From contig NZ_FOGI01000001.1 in NCBI RefSeq assembly GCF_900111175.1, positions 730,194-794,193 of the forward strand: a stretch of DNA of 64,000 nucleotides, read 5' to 3'. A program made the position numbers and the translations under genes. Below, piece by piece: positions 24,923 to 32,453 of this stretch (position 1 is its first letter; each line of letters starts with the position of its first letter). The notes beneath the pieces are model-generated. The model was not told the origin of the DNA. It saw nothing but the letters and a program-made list of their open reading frames with translations, and did not search any database. Source of the stretch: Actinokineospora terrae (lineage in GTDB: Bacteria > Actinomycetota > Actinomycetes > Mycobacteriales > Pseudonocardiaceae).

Positions 24923-25962
24923 CGGCTCTTGAGACCACCGGCCTGGCGGGCACCGCCCGCGGCCACGCGCTGCTCGACCCCGGCATGGACCTGACCCTGC
25001 GGCCCATGCGCTACCCGCTGTTCTACGACCGCTTCCGCGACGCCATCAAGAACACCTGGACCGTCGAGGAGGTCGACCTGCACTCCGACCTCGCCGACCT
25101 GGCCAAGCTCTCGCCAGCCGAGCGGCACCTGGTCAACCGGCTGGTGGCGTTCTTCGCGACCGGCGACACCATCGTCGCCAACAACCTGGTGCTCAACCTC
25201 TACGAGCACGTCAACGCGCCGGAGGCCCGCCTCTACCTGTCGCGGCAGCTGTTCGAGGAGGCCGTGCACGTCCAGTTCTACCTGACGCTGCTCGACACCT
25301 ACCTGCCCGACGAGGACGAGCGGATCGCGGCCTTCGCGGCAGTGGACAACATCCCGTCGATCCGCGCCAAGGCCGAGTTCTGCTACAAGTGGATCGACTC
25401 CATCTCCGGCCTCACCCGCCTGGAGTCCAAGGCCGACCGCCGCGGCTTCCTGCTCAACCTCATCTGCTTCGCCGCGTGCATCGAGGGCCTGTTCTTCTAC
25501 GGCGCCTTCGCCTACGTGTACTTCCTGCGCTCCCGCGGCCTGCTCAACGGCCTCGCGTCCGGCACGAACTGGGTCTTCCGCGACGAGTCCATGCACATGG
25601 CCTTCGCCTTCGACGTGGTGGACACCGTGCGCCGCGAGGAACCCGACCTGTTCGACGACGAGCTCATCGACCAGGTCAAGCAGATGATCCGCGAAGCCGT
25701 CGACGCCGAGACCGCGTTCGCCGAAGACCTCCTGGTACGCGGCGTGGCAGGCATGTCCGTCACCGACATGCGCACCTACCTCGAACACGTCGCCGACCGC
25801 CGCCTCCAGGTCCTGGGCATCCCCCCCATCTACGGCTCCCCCAACCCCTTCGCCTTCATGGAACTCCAAGACGTCCAAGAACTCTCCAACTTCTTCGAAC
25901 GCCGAGTCTCCGCCTACCAAGTAGCAGTAACCGGCTCCGTCTCCTTCGACGAGGACTTCTAG
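24919..25962 (+). CDS. nrdB: Ribonucleoside-diphosphate reductase class I, beta subunit
   Basis: The 347-residue radical-generating subunit, partner of NrdA. Metal ligands and neighbours are visible as E-E-A-V-H-V-Q-F-Y (E-x-x-H plus nearby tyrosine), C-I-E-G-L-F-F-Y-G-A-F and R-D-E-S-M-H-M-A-F-A-F (E-x-x-H). The protein ends S-F-D-E-D-F, the usual acidic tail that docks on the alpha subunit. The GTG at 24919 overlaps the nrdA stop (GTGA) and has AGG at proper distance; an ATG two codons earlier (24913) is also possible but too close to that site. Metal content (Fe/Fe or Mn/Fe) cannot be read. No nrdS-type third gene follows. Confidence 0.96.
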   Translation: MTALETTGLAGTARGHALLDPGMDLTLRPMRYPLFYDRFRDAIKNTWTVEEVDLHSDLADLAKLSPAERHLVNRLVAFFATGDTIVANNLVLNLYEHVNAPEARLYLSRQLFEEAVHVQFYLTLLDTYLPDEDERIAAFAAVDNIPSIRAKAEFCYKWIDSISGLTRLESKADRRGFLLNLICFAACIEGLFFYGAFAYVYFLRSRGLLNGLASGTNWVFRDESMHMAFAFDVVDTVRREEPDLFDDELIDQVKQMIREAVDAETAFAEDLLVRGVAGMSVTDMRTYLEHVADRRLQVLGIPPIYGSPNPFAFMELQDVQELSNFFERRVSAYQVAVTGSVSFDEDF

Positions 25963-26061
25963 CCCCTGGCCCGCCGGGCTGGTGCCTCTCCGGTCCCAGC
26001 CCGGCCTGTGGCACTTTCGTGTGAACACCGCTCGCCTGCGTCCCCTCCACCCAGGTCACGG

Positions 26062-26222
26062 TCATCCACAACCCCGCACCTATCCACAGATCCCCCCATT
26101 CACCCCTTTTCCCCGCCGCCACCCGATAGACTGGCCAAGGGGACGCCCCCCGGAGAGGGTGGGGGGCGGGGAGGTTTCGGGGACGGCCTCCGGAAAGCGC
26201 GGGGAAGCGCTCCGGGGCGAGT
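26062..26222 (+). repeat. Intergenic repeat element, copy 2 of 3
   Basis: TCATCCACA (26062-26070) and CTATCCACA (26080-26088) precede GATAGACTGGC (26125-26135) by 39 bp, as in copy 1. The shared core is at 26140-26165; here CGCCCCCC pairs with GGGGGGCG (8 bp), the strongest hairpin of the three. Similarity to copy 1 runs on through GGCCTCCGGAAA, GCGCGGG and GGGGCGAGT to 26222. It fills most of the 453-bp gap between nrdB and sigC. The remaining 26223-26415 shows nothing recognisable. Confidence 0.65.
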
Positions 26223-26415
26223 GCGAGCGGGGCTGCCACGTGCTTGGCCTCGGTGGAATCCGGCGTGCTTGATCGTGCAGCGATGCGGTGGACCGGGGTG
26301 CGCTGTGGGGCTGGGCACTTCGGTGCCCCGGGCCCGTTTCGGTGTGATGACCGGGACGCAACAGATCGCGGGCATGCACGATCGTGGCGTGGCGTGGCGT
26401 GGGACGGGTGGGGGG

Positions 26416-26967
26416 TCAGCCGGTTTCGGTGGCGGTGGTGTTGTCCATGGCGCGGATGAGGTCGTCGCGGGCTCGGGCCACTCGGGAGCGGATGGTGCCG
26501 ACCGGGCAGCCCGCGATCTCGGCGGACTCGGCGTAGCTCAGGCCGAGGACCTGGGTCAGCACCAGGGCTTCCCTGCGGTCCGGGTCGAGCGCGTCGAGCA
26601 GGACGTTCAACTCGACCACGCCCTCGAACCCGGTCGTCGCGCCCAGGCGGTCGGCCTCGTGCTCCCACACCACCCCGGCCGCCAGGCGGGGGCGGGCCTT
26701 GGCCATCCGGATCTGGTCGACCACGACGCGGCGGGCGATGACCAGGAGCCAGGTCTTGGCCGAGGAGCGACCGGCGAAGCCACGCAGGCTGGTCAGCGCT
26801 CTGGCGAAGGTCTCCTGAGCCAGGTCGTCGGCCAGCGAGACGTCGGCGAGGTGGGCGACGAAGCGCCACACGTCGCGCTGGGTGGCCCGCACGAACCGCT
26901 CCAGTGCGTCCCGGTCGCCCGTGCGCGCGCGCAGCGCCCAGCGGGTCACCTCGTCATCGGGGGTCAT
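26416..26967 (-). CDS. sigC: ECF RNA polymerase sigma factor, SigC type
   Basis: A 183-residue group 4 sigma factor with region 2 (A-T-Q-R-D-V-W-R-F-V-A-H-L-A-D, residues 28-42; D-D-L-A-Q-E-T-F-A-R-A for core binding; R-S-S-A-K-T-W-L-L-V-I-A-R for -10 recognition) and region 4 (L-G-L-S-Y-A-E-S-A-E-I-A-G-C-P-V-G-T-I-R-S-R helix-turn-helix). These blocks closely follow mycobacterial SigC as I recall it. I use the ATG at 26967; an upstream frame start at 26988 has no better ribosome site. It is divergent from a zinc-finger membrane protein, its likely anti-sigma factor, across a 64-bp gap holding an ECF promoter. In mycobacteria SigC is tied to copper homeostasis; whether that holds here is open. 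Confidence 0.88.
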   Translation of the reverse strand: MTPDDEVTRWALRARTGDRDALERFVRATQRDVWRFVAHLADVSLADDLAQETFARALTSLRGFAGRSSAKTWLLVIARRVVVDQIRMAKARPRLAAGVVWEHEADRLGATTGFEGVVELNVLLDALDPDRREALVLTQVLGLSYAESAEIAGCPVGTIRSRVARARDDLIRAMDNTTATETG

Positions 26968-26995
26968 GATCCCGGATCGTAACCACACCCCGCCG

Positions 26996-27021
26996 GGAAC
27001 TCGTGCGCCATATGGAGCGAC
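26996..27021 (+). promoter_or_regulatory. SigC-type ECF promoter of the anti-sigma gene
   Basis: GGGAAC (26995-27000), a 17-bp spacer and CGAC (27018-27021) match the ECF -35/-10 pattern and the SigC consensus known from mycobacteria (GGGAAC-16/17-CGTC). Transcription would begin near 27026-27030, only a few bases before the GTG at 27032, so the mRNA is likely leaderless or nearly so. That would also explain the absence of a well-spaced ribosome site. Confidence 0.55.
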
Positions 27022-27031
27022 TATTCACCAC

Positions 27032-27739
27032 GTGGACTGCGATACCTGCCGTGCCGCGCTCTCGGCCCGCCTCGACGGTGAGGCCGAGCCCGCGCCCGCC
27101 GCCGAGACCGACGACCACCTCGCGCACTGCCAGGACTGCGCCGGGTGGCTGGCCAGGGCCGAGGTCCTGACCAGGTCGATCCGGGTCCGGCCCGCCGAGG
27201 ACGTCCCCGACCTGGTGGACGCCGTGCTGGCCATCCCGTCGCCGCGCGGGCGAGTGGTCGGGCCGCGGATCGCGCTGGCCGTGGTCGCCCTCGTGCAGCT
27301 CGGCCTCGCCCTCTCGCAGCTGCTCACCGGCGCCACCGGCGGCCACACCGAGCACGGCATGACCGGCCACCTGTTCAACGAGGGCGCCGCCTGGAACCTC
27401 GCCCTCGGCGTCGGCCTGCTCGTCGCCGCATGGCAGTCCCACCGCGCCGCGGGCCTGCTGCCCACCCTCGCCGGTTTCGTCGCCGTCCTGGTCGCCTTCT
27501 CCGTGCACGACCTCGTCACCGGCAGCGCCAGCGCCGAACGGGTCCTGTCCCACCTCCCGGTCGTCGTCGGCCTGGCCCTGCTGCTGGTCGTCTCCCGCGC
27601 CTTCCGGAAACAGCCGACCCCCGGCACCCCCGTCCTCTATGGACACAAAGACACCGGCACCGACATCGCCGACCCGCCGCAACCCGCCCCCGGTACCAAA
27701 CCCCGCCACCTCCGCCCCACCGCCAAGCACGCCGCCTGA
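27032..27739 (+). CDS. Zinc-finger (zf-HC2) membrane anti-sigma factor, partner of SigC
   Basis: A 235-residue membrane protein. The N-terminal anti-sigma domain has C3-x2-C6 and H29-x3-C33-x2-C36, the ZAS/zf-HC2 zinc motif that clamps ECF sigma factors. After a linker come four hydrophobic segments (about 78-100, 117-135, 140-162, 170-195). The loop after the first helix, which should face outside, is His/Met-rich (H105, H108, M110, H113). That suggests direct sensing of a soft metal such as copper, an inference supported only by SigC's reported link to copper. GTG at 27032 is chosen because the ZAS motif starts at once and an ECF promoter lies just upstream. A perfect 14-bp terminator follows. 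Confidence 0.8.
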   Translation: MDCDTCRAALSARLDGEAEPAPAAETDDHLAHCQDCAGWLARAEVLTRSIRVRPAEDVPDLVDAVLAIPSPRGRVVGPRIALAVVALVQLGLALSQLLTGATGGHTEHGMTGHLFNEGAAWNLALGVGLLVAAWQSHRAAGLLPTLAGFVAVLVAFSVHDLVTGSASAERVLSHLPVVVGLALLLVVSRAFRKQPTPGTPVLYGHKDTGTDIADPPQPAPGTKPRHLRPTAKHAA

Positions 27740-27800
27740 CCTGGTTCCCACCAGACAGACCCACGCCAGGGCGGTCCGATTCCCACCGCCCAGCGCGTCC

Positions 27801-27837
27801 ACCCGGGCGGGCTCCACCTCCGTGAGCCCGCCCGGGT
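27801..27837 (+). terminator. 14-bp stem-loop terminator after the anti-sigma gene
   Basis: ACCCGGGCGGGCTC (27801-27814) pairs perfectly with GAGCCCGCCCGGGT (27824-27837) around a 9-nt loop, 62 bp past the anti-sigma stop and 50 bp before the next gene. It cleanly separates the two units. Confidence 0.75.
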
Positions 27838-27887
27838 CCCTGGCCGCCGGTCCGGCGGGGACGGGGTGAGCGGCCTAGGGTTGTGGG

Positions 27888-28937
27888 ATGCGGATTCTCC
27901 TCACCGGCGGCGCCGGGTTCATCGGGTCGCACGTCGCGGACGCCGTTCGGCAGGGTGGGGATTCGGTGGTGCTGTTGGATTCCCTCTTGCCGCAGGCGCA
28001 CGGCGGTGGCGGGTTCCCGGCCTGGCTGGACGGGTTCGAGGTCGTTCGGGGGGATGTCCGGGACCGCGAGGTGCTCGACCGGGTGCTCGACGGGGTCGAT
28101 GTGGTGTGCCACCAGGCGGCGATGGTGGGGCACGGGGTGGACCCGTCCGACGCGCCGGAGTACGCCAGTATCAACGACTTCGGGACGGCCGTCCTGCTCG
28201 CGGCCATGTACGAGCGCGGGATCAAGCGGCTGGTGCTGGCCAGTTCGATGGTCGTCTACGGCGAGGGCCGCTACCACTGCGCGAGCCACGGTGTCGTCAC
28301 TCCCGGGCAGCGCCGCGAGGAAGACATCGAGGCGGGCAGGTTCGAGCCCGGATGCCCGAACTGCGGCGAACCCCTCGAATCCGGCCTGGTCCCCGAAGAC
28401 GCGCCGCTCGACCCCCGCAGCACGTACGCCGCGACGAAACTCGCCCAGGAACACCTCTGCGCCGCGTGGGCGCGCCAGACCGGGGGAGACGTCTGGGCTT
28501 TGCGGTACCACAACGTCTACGGTCCGCGGATGCCGAAGGACACGCCGTACGCGGGGGTGGCGTCGATCTTCCGGTCGTCGCTGGAACGCGGGGAGGCGCC
28601 GAAGGTGATGGAGGACGGCCACCAGCGGCGCGACTTCGTGCACGTGTCCGATGTGGCGCGCGCGAACCTGGCCGCGATCGCCCGACCCGCCCCCGCAGGC
28701 ACGTGCCGACCGGTCAACGTCTGTTCCGGAACCCCGCACACGGTAGGCGAGATGGCGGCGGCGCTAGCGGCAGCAATGGACGGTCCAGCGCCACAAACAG
28801 TAGGCGGCGCAAGGGCAGGCGACGTGCGGCACGTGGTCGCCGACCCGGCCAGGGCGCGCGCGGAACTCGGGTTCGCCGCCGATATGTCCTTTGAGGACGG
28901 TATGGTCGAGTTCGCGAAGGCCCCGCTGCGGGGGTGA
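27888..28937 (+). CDS. NAD-dependent nucleotide-sugar epimerase, dTDP-L-rhamnose 4-epimerase-like
   Basis: A 349-residue extended SDR with G-G-A-G-F-I-G near residues 7-13 and the catalytic tyrosine/lysine pair S-T-Y-A-A-T-K near 178-184, so it should be active. Between the usual core elements it carries an insert with C-P-N-C-G-E-P (near 156-162) and another acidic stretch. This cysteine-bearing insert reminds me of dTDP-L-rhamnose 4-epimerases, which make the dTDP-6-deoxy-L-talose donor. UDP-glucose/galactose 4-epimerase is the alternative. It meets the GT-C-like gene tail to tail with no spacer (TGA/TCA). Glycosyltransferases on both sides suggest it supplies a sugar for the cell-surface glycan made here. 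Confidence 0.8.
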   Translation: MRILLTGGAGFIGSHVADAVRQGGDSVVLLDSLLPQAHGGGGFPAWLDGFEVVRGDVRDREVLDRVLDGVDVVCHQAAMVGHGVDPSDAPEYASINDFGTAVLLAAMYERGIKRLVLASSMVVYGEGRYHCASHGVVTPGQRREEDIEAGRFEPGCPNCGEPLESGLVPEDAPLDPRSTYAATKLAQEHLCAAWARQTGGDVWALRYHNVYGPRMPKDTPYAGVASIFRSSLERGEAPKVMEDGHQRRDFVHVSDVARANLAAIARPAPAGTCRPVNVCSGTPHTVGEMAAALAAAMDGPAPQTVGGARAGDVRHVVADPARARAELGFAADMSFEDGMVEFAKAPLRG

Positions 28938-30350
28938 TCACCACACGGTGAGCAGGAGGTGGTTGACCGCCAGGGCCAAGACGGCCTGCGCGGCCAGCCA
29001 CCACCGGACCCCGGCTCGCGGCAGCCACGCGCACGCCACCACCAGCCACACGCCGAACGGCAGCCAGATCCGCTCCACCTCGGCCTTGCTCAGCCCCGAC
29101 GCATCCGCGCCCAGCACCGCCACCAGACCGGCCGCGACCAACGCCACCGCGCCCCAGCCGAACAACCGGGGAGCGACGACGACCCGCCGCACACCCGCGA
29201 TCACCGCCGGTCCCACCGCGAAGGCCAGTGCGGCGAGGTTCGCCCACACGAAGTACCAGTACGGCCGGGACGCCGCGATGCTGCCCGCGTACAGGACCTT
29301 GGTCAGCTCGTACCCGCGCAACCACCAGAAACCCGCCGCTGTGAACGCCGCGACCACCAGGGCCGCCCCGAACACGCCGAATGCCACCGCGCGCCACTTC
29401 CGGGTCACAGCGATCACGGCCAGTGCCACCGCGCCGCCCAACGCCAGGCCGTACGACAGGTACAGGCAGTAGCCCAGCAACATCCCCGCACCCACGGCGA
29501 CCACGGCTCGCCCTCGCCCGGTCGACGCCCACGCGAGCCCGGCGACGCCCCACGCCAGCACCGCCGCGAACAGCCCATCGGCGGACACACCCACCCATAC
29601 CGCGCCTGGGAACAGCACCGAGAACGGCGCCACCGCGCGCGCCACCGCCTCGCAGGCCACTGCCTTGACCGCGACCGCCACCGCCGCGCACGCCGACGAG
29701 CCGACCAGCACGCACAGCGCGGACGCCGCCGCCCCGCCGCCGAGGCCGATCCGGTCGAGCCAGACGAACAGGAGGAACGCCCCGGGCGGGTGGGCGCCGA
29801 CGTGCGTGGTCCACGCGCCGGGGTGGTCGGTGAGGATGTGCGAGGTGAAGTCGCGCAGCACGGCCGGGATGTCGGTCACCCGCGGCACGTCGGTCAGGTA
29901 CTCGTCGCGGCTGGTCAGCCTGCCCGCGAAGCCCTTGCCGTAGCCGTCCGACAGCGCCAGGGCGAGCGTCCAGCCGAGCGCGGTGAGCCAGGCCAGTCCG
30001 AGCAAGGGTTTCCAGGTCAGCCGCTCCGCCAAACCCGGCCCCCAGGCGGCGACCGCCACGGCGATCAGGACGGCGAACGCGCTGCCCGGGCCGACGTGCG
30101 GGAGCCACTGCGCGAGCAGCGGCGGAAAGGGCAGGAAAATGTCGACGCCCGCACGTTTGAGTTCCCAACCCACGAATGCGGCCACCACGACGACACCCAC
30201 CGTGACCGCGACGACCAGCAGGTCGTGCCGGGTCGAGCGGCGGTCGGAAGCCGTTGGGGGAGAAGAAGATGGCGAGTTGGGGGACCGCACCGGCGTCAGT
30301 GTAGGGCCGGTCGGGGAATCCCGCAGAACGCGAGATCCGCTGATCGACAA
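28938..30350 (-). CDS. Polytopic membrane protein, GT-C-like
   Basis: A roughly 470-residue integral membrane protein with about twelve hydrophobic helices after a 40-residue polar N-terminus. A large first extracytoplasmic loop contains D-E-Y (near 147-150) and H-P-P-G-A (near 185), resembling lipid-linked-sugar glycosyltransferases of the GT-C class (GT39/GT87-type mannosyl- and arabinosyltransferases). Donor and acceptor are unknown. The start is uncertain: TTG at 30350 has CAGGAT five bases upstream, while a GTG near 30283 would remove 22 residues of the polar segment. It is divergent from a GT2 glycosyltransferase only 35 bp away and convergent with the nucleotide-sugar epimerase, which supports a glycan role. 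Confidence 0.72.
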   Translation of the reverse strand: MSISGSRVLRDSPTGPTLTPVRSPNSPSSSPPTASDRRSTRHDLLVVAVTVGVVVVAAFVGWELKRAGVDIFLPFPPLLAQWLPHVGPGSAFAVLIAVAVAAWGPGLAERLTWKPLLGLAWLTALGWTLALALSDGYGKGFAGRLTSRDEYLTDVPRVTDIPAVLRDFTSHILTDHPGAWTTHVGAHPPGAFLLFVWLDRIGLGGGAAASALCVLVGSSACAAVAVAVKAVACEAVARAVAPFSVLFPGAVWVGVSADGLFAAVLAWGVAGLAWASTGRGRAVVAVGAGMLLGYCLYLSYGLALGGAVALAVIAVTRKWRAVAFGVFGAALVVAAFTAAGFWWLRGYELTKVLYAGSIAASRPYWYFVWANLAALAFAVGPAVIAGVRRVVVAPRLFGWGAVALVAAGLVAVLGADASGLSKAEVERIWLPFGVWLVVACAWLPRAGVRWWLAAQAVLALAVNHLLLTVW

Positions 30351-30385
30351 GCAATCCTGGCCGCCGTCCAGTACGAATCCCCCTT

Positions 30386-31042
30386 GTGACCGAAACAGTC
30401 GAGGTCGTTCTCCCGTGCCTCAACGAGGCAGAGGCGCTGCCGGGTGTCCTGCGGGCCATGCCCGATGGCTATACCGCGTTGGTGGTCGACAACGGCTCGA
30501 CGGACGGGACCGCCGACGTGGCCCGGCAGTGCGGCGCCCGGGTCGTGGTCGAACGCAGGCGCGGGTACGGCGCGGCAGTCCACACCGGTCTGGAGCAGGC
30601 GCGCGGTGATCTCGTCGCCGTGCTCGACGCCGATGGTTCGATCCACCCGTCCGAACTGCTCGCCCTGGTCCGGTTGGTGGCCGGGGGCGCCGACCTGGCG
30701 GTGGGTCGCCGGGTGGCGGCGGACAAGTCCGTGCAGCCCTGGCACGCCCGCGCGGGCAACGCGGTCCTGTCGGCGATGTTGCGCCGCCGCGGTGTTCCCG
30801 TGCACGACATCGCCTCGGTGCGGGTCGGGCGTCGGGAGCGGCTGCTCGCCCTCGGGGTTGCCGACCGCGCTTTCGGGTACCCGGTCGAACTCCTGCGCCG
30901 CGCCGCCGACTCGGGGTGGCGGATCGAGGAGGTCGACGTGGCCTACCTCCCGCGCGCGGGCGGGAAGTCCAAAGTGTCCGGATCGGTGCTCGGCACCGTC
31001 CGGGCCGTCCGCGACCTCGGAACGGCGGTACTGCGCTCATGA
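30386..31042 (+). CDS. GT2-family glycosyltransferase
   Basis: A 218-residue GT-A-fold transferase with V-V-L-P-C-L-N-E-A (residues 7-15), V-D-N-G-S-T-D-G-T (near 35-43) and the D-A-D-G-S metal-binding motif (near 81-85). It lacks membrane helices, like DPM1-type or small cytoplasmic GT2 enzymes that may prime a polyprenyl-phosphate sugar. The GTG start has no ribosome site, and TACGAAT sits seven bases upstream like a -10, so the mRNA may be leaderless. Its stop overlaps the next start (ATGA). It heads the operon GT2-DUF2064-methyltransferase-molybdoprotein-membrane protein. Confidence 0.88.
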   Translation: MTETVEVVLPCLNEAEALPGVLRAMPDGYTALVVDNGSTDGTADVARQCGARVVVERRRGYGAAVHTGLEQARGDLVAVLDADGSIHPSELLALVRLVAGGADLAVGRRVAADKSVQPWHARAGNAVLSAMLRRRGVPVHDIASVRVGRRERLLALGVADRAFGYPVELLRRAADSGWRIEEVDVAYLPRAGGKSKVSGSVLGTVRAVRDLGTAVLRS

Positions 31043-31707
31043 CCCCCAGGACGGCGCTGCTGGTGCTGGCCAAGTCCCCCCGGCCGGGGTTCGTCAAGAC
31101 CCGGCTCTGCCCACCCGCGACACCCGAGCAGGCGGCCAGGGTGGCCGCGGCCGCGCTGCTGGACACCATCCGCGCCCTGTGCGCGGTCCCGGGCGCCCAG
31201 CCCGTGATCGTCCTGTCCGGCGACCTCGACGACGCCGTCGACCACCGCGAACTCCGCCGCGCCGTGCGGGACCTGCCCGTGATCCCCCAGCGCGGCGACA
31301 CCCTCGGCGCCCGGATCACCGCCGCCCACGACGACGTCGCCGACCTGCTCCCCGGCACCGACACCCTCCAGCTCGGCATGGACACCCCGCAGATCAGCCC
31401 CACCCTGCTCCGCGACTGCTCCCACGCCCTGCACGCCCCCGACGCGGACGCCCTCCTCGGCCCAGCCGCAGACGGCGGCTGGTGGATCCTCGGCTTACGC
31501 GATCCCCGCCAGGCCCGGGTGATCGCCAACATCCCAACCTCACGCGACGACACCGGAAAACGCACCGCCGCCGCCCTACGCGATTCCGGACTACGTCTGG
31601 TCGGCGCCCCAGAACTAACCGACGTGGACACCGTCGCCGACGCCCGCTTGGTCGCCGCGTCGCTCCCGGGCAGCCGATTCGCTGCTGCGGTGCGGGAGTT
31701 GTCGTGA
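31039..31707 (+). CDS. DUF2064/TIGR04282-type nucleotidyltransferase-like glycosyltransferase
   Basis: A 222-residue protein of the DUF2064 family, annotated elsewhere as an arsenosugar-type glycosyltransferase with a GT-A/nucleotidyltransferase fold. Hallmarks are A-K-S-P-R-P-G-F-V-K-T-R-L (residues 11-23), L-G-M-D-T-P-Q (near 113-119) and G-P-A-A-D-G-G-W-W (near 143-151). The ATG overlaps the GT2 stop, and its own stop overlaps the next GTG. The last 30 residues (P-E-L-T-D-V-D to the end) are repeated, with divergence, at the beginning of the downstream methyltransferase, the mark of a local DNA duplication across the gene junction. The exact sugar transfer is not known. Confidence 0.85.
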   Translation: MTPRTALLVLAKSPRPGFVKTRLCPPATPEQAARVAAAALLDTIRALCAVPGAQPVIVLSGDLDDAVDHRELRRAVRDLPVIPQRGDTLGARITAAHDDVADLLPGTDTLQLGMDTPQISPTLLRDCSHALHAPDADALLGPAADGGWWILGLRDPRQARVIANIPTSRDDTGKRTAAALRDSGLRLVGAPELTDVDTVADARLVAASLPGSRFAAAVRELS

Positions 31708-31850
31708 CCTCGGACGTGGAACTGGCTGATGTGGACGATGCCGAGCGGCTCGCCGCGTCGGTCCCAGGTAGCCGGGTCGGCTGTCGTGGTGCAGAAGTTG
31801 CCGCGACTCCAGAACTGGCCGATGTGGACTGCCAGCAGGCCGATGAGTTC
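31609..31850 (+). repeat. Degenerate ~100-bp duplication spanning the DUF2064/methyltransferase junction
   Basis: Three related segments follow each other. CCAGAACT, two purines, CCGAYGTGGAC starts at 31609 and recurs at about 31809; GTGGAACTGGCTGATGTGGAC at about 31716 is the middle copy. Copies 1 and 2 also share GCCGCGTCG, CCCRGGYAGCCG and GTGCRGRAGTTG. The copies cover the last 33 codons of the DUF2064 gene and the first 48 codons of the methyltransferase gene, and they supply the latter's GTG start. Confidence 0.7.
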
Positions 31851-32453
31851 GCCGCGGCGTTGGCGGGGGCGGTTACCACGCTGGAGTTGTCCGATGGTCG
31901 CACGTCCCCGCTGTACCCCGATCGCTGGCGTGAGCGGGCTTCGGGTGCGGACCGCTGGCTACTCGACCGGTGTCACGGTCCGACCGTCGACCTCGGGTGC
32001 GGTCCGGGGCGCTTGGTGGAGGCGCTCCTCGCGCGCGGGCTGTCCGCCCTGGGCGTGGACAAGTCCGACCAGGCGATCGCCCAGTGCGGCGACCGCGGCG
32101 TCCCGGTGCGCCGGGCGGACATCTTCACCGCCCTGCCCGCCGAGGGTCGCTGGGACCACGCGCTCCTCGCGGACGGCAACATCGGCATCGGCGGCGACCC
32201 GGTGGCACTGCTGCGCCGCGCGGGGACCCTGATCCGCACCAGCGGCACCATCCTGGTCGAGACCACCGCCACCCCCACCGGCCTCTGGCGCGGCGCCGCC
32301 CGGGCCGTGCCCCGCGGCCCCTGGTTCCCCTGGGCCGAGGTCGGCACCGACGCCATCGCCACCGTCGCCCATCACGCGGGCCTGCGGGTGACCGAGCGCG
32401 GCACCACCCCGGACCGCTGCTTCGCCCGACTGGGGCGAGCCCATGCGCACTGA
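31704..32453 (+). CDS. SAM-dependent methyltransferase with a duplicated N-terminal leader
   Basis: A 249-residue class I methyltransferase: T-V-D-L-G-C-G-P-G-R-L near residue 93 binds SAM, followed by G-V-D-K-S and a D-G-N-I-G-I-G-G-D loop. Its catalytic core starts around residue 50; the preceding 48 residues look like two degenerate copies of the DUF2064 C-terminus rather than a methyltransferase domain. GTG at 31704 overlaps the DUF2064 stop (GTGA) with GGGAG upstream. The 3' end overlaps the molybdoprotein start by 11 bp. Context links it to modification of a sugar or glycolipid; the acceptor is unknown. The translation start may in reality lie further inside the frame. Confidence 0.82.
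   Translation: MTSDVELADVDDAERLAASVPGSRVGCRGAEVAATPELADVDCQQADEFAAALAGAVTTLELSDGRTSPLYPDRWRERASGADRWLLDRCHGPTVDLGCGPGRLVEALLARGLSALGVDKSDQAIAQCGDRGVPVRRADIFTALPAEGRWDHALLADGNIGIGGDPVALLRRAGTLIRTSGTILVETTATPTGLWRGAARAVPRGPWFPWAEVGTDAIATVAHHAGLRVTERGTTPDRCFARLGRAHAH

Noticed and set aside
28930..28945. GGTGATCACC palindrome as an operator
   Set aside because: It arises from two stop codons meeting tail to tail (TGA/TCA). The same happens at 34205-34217.
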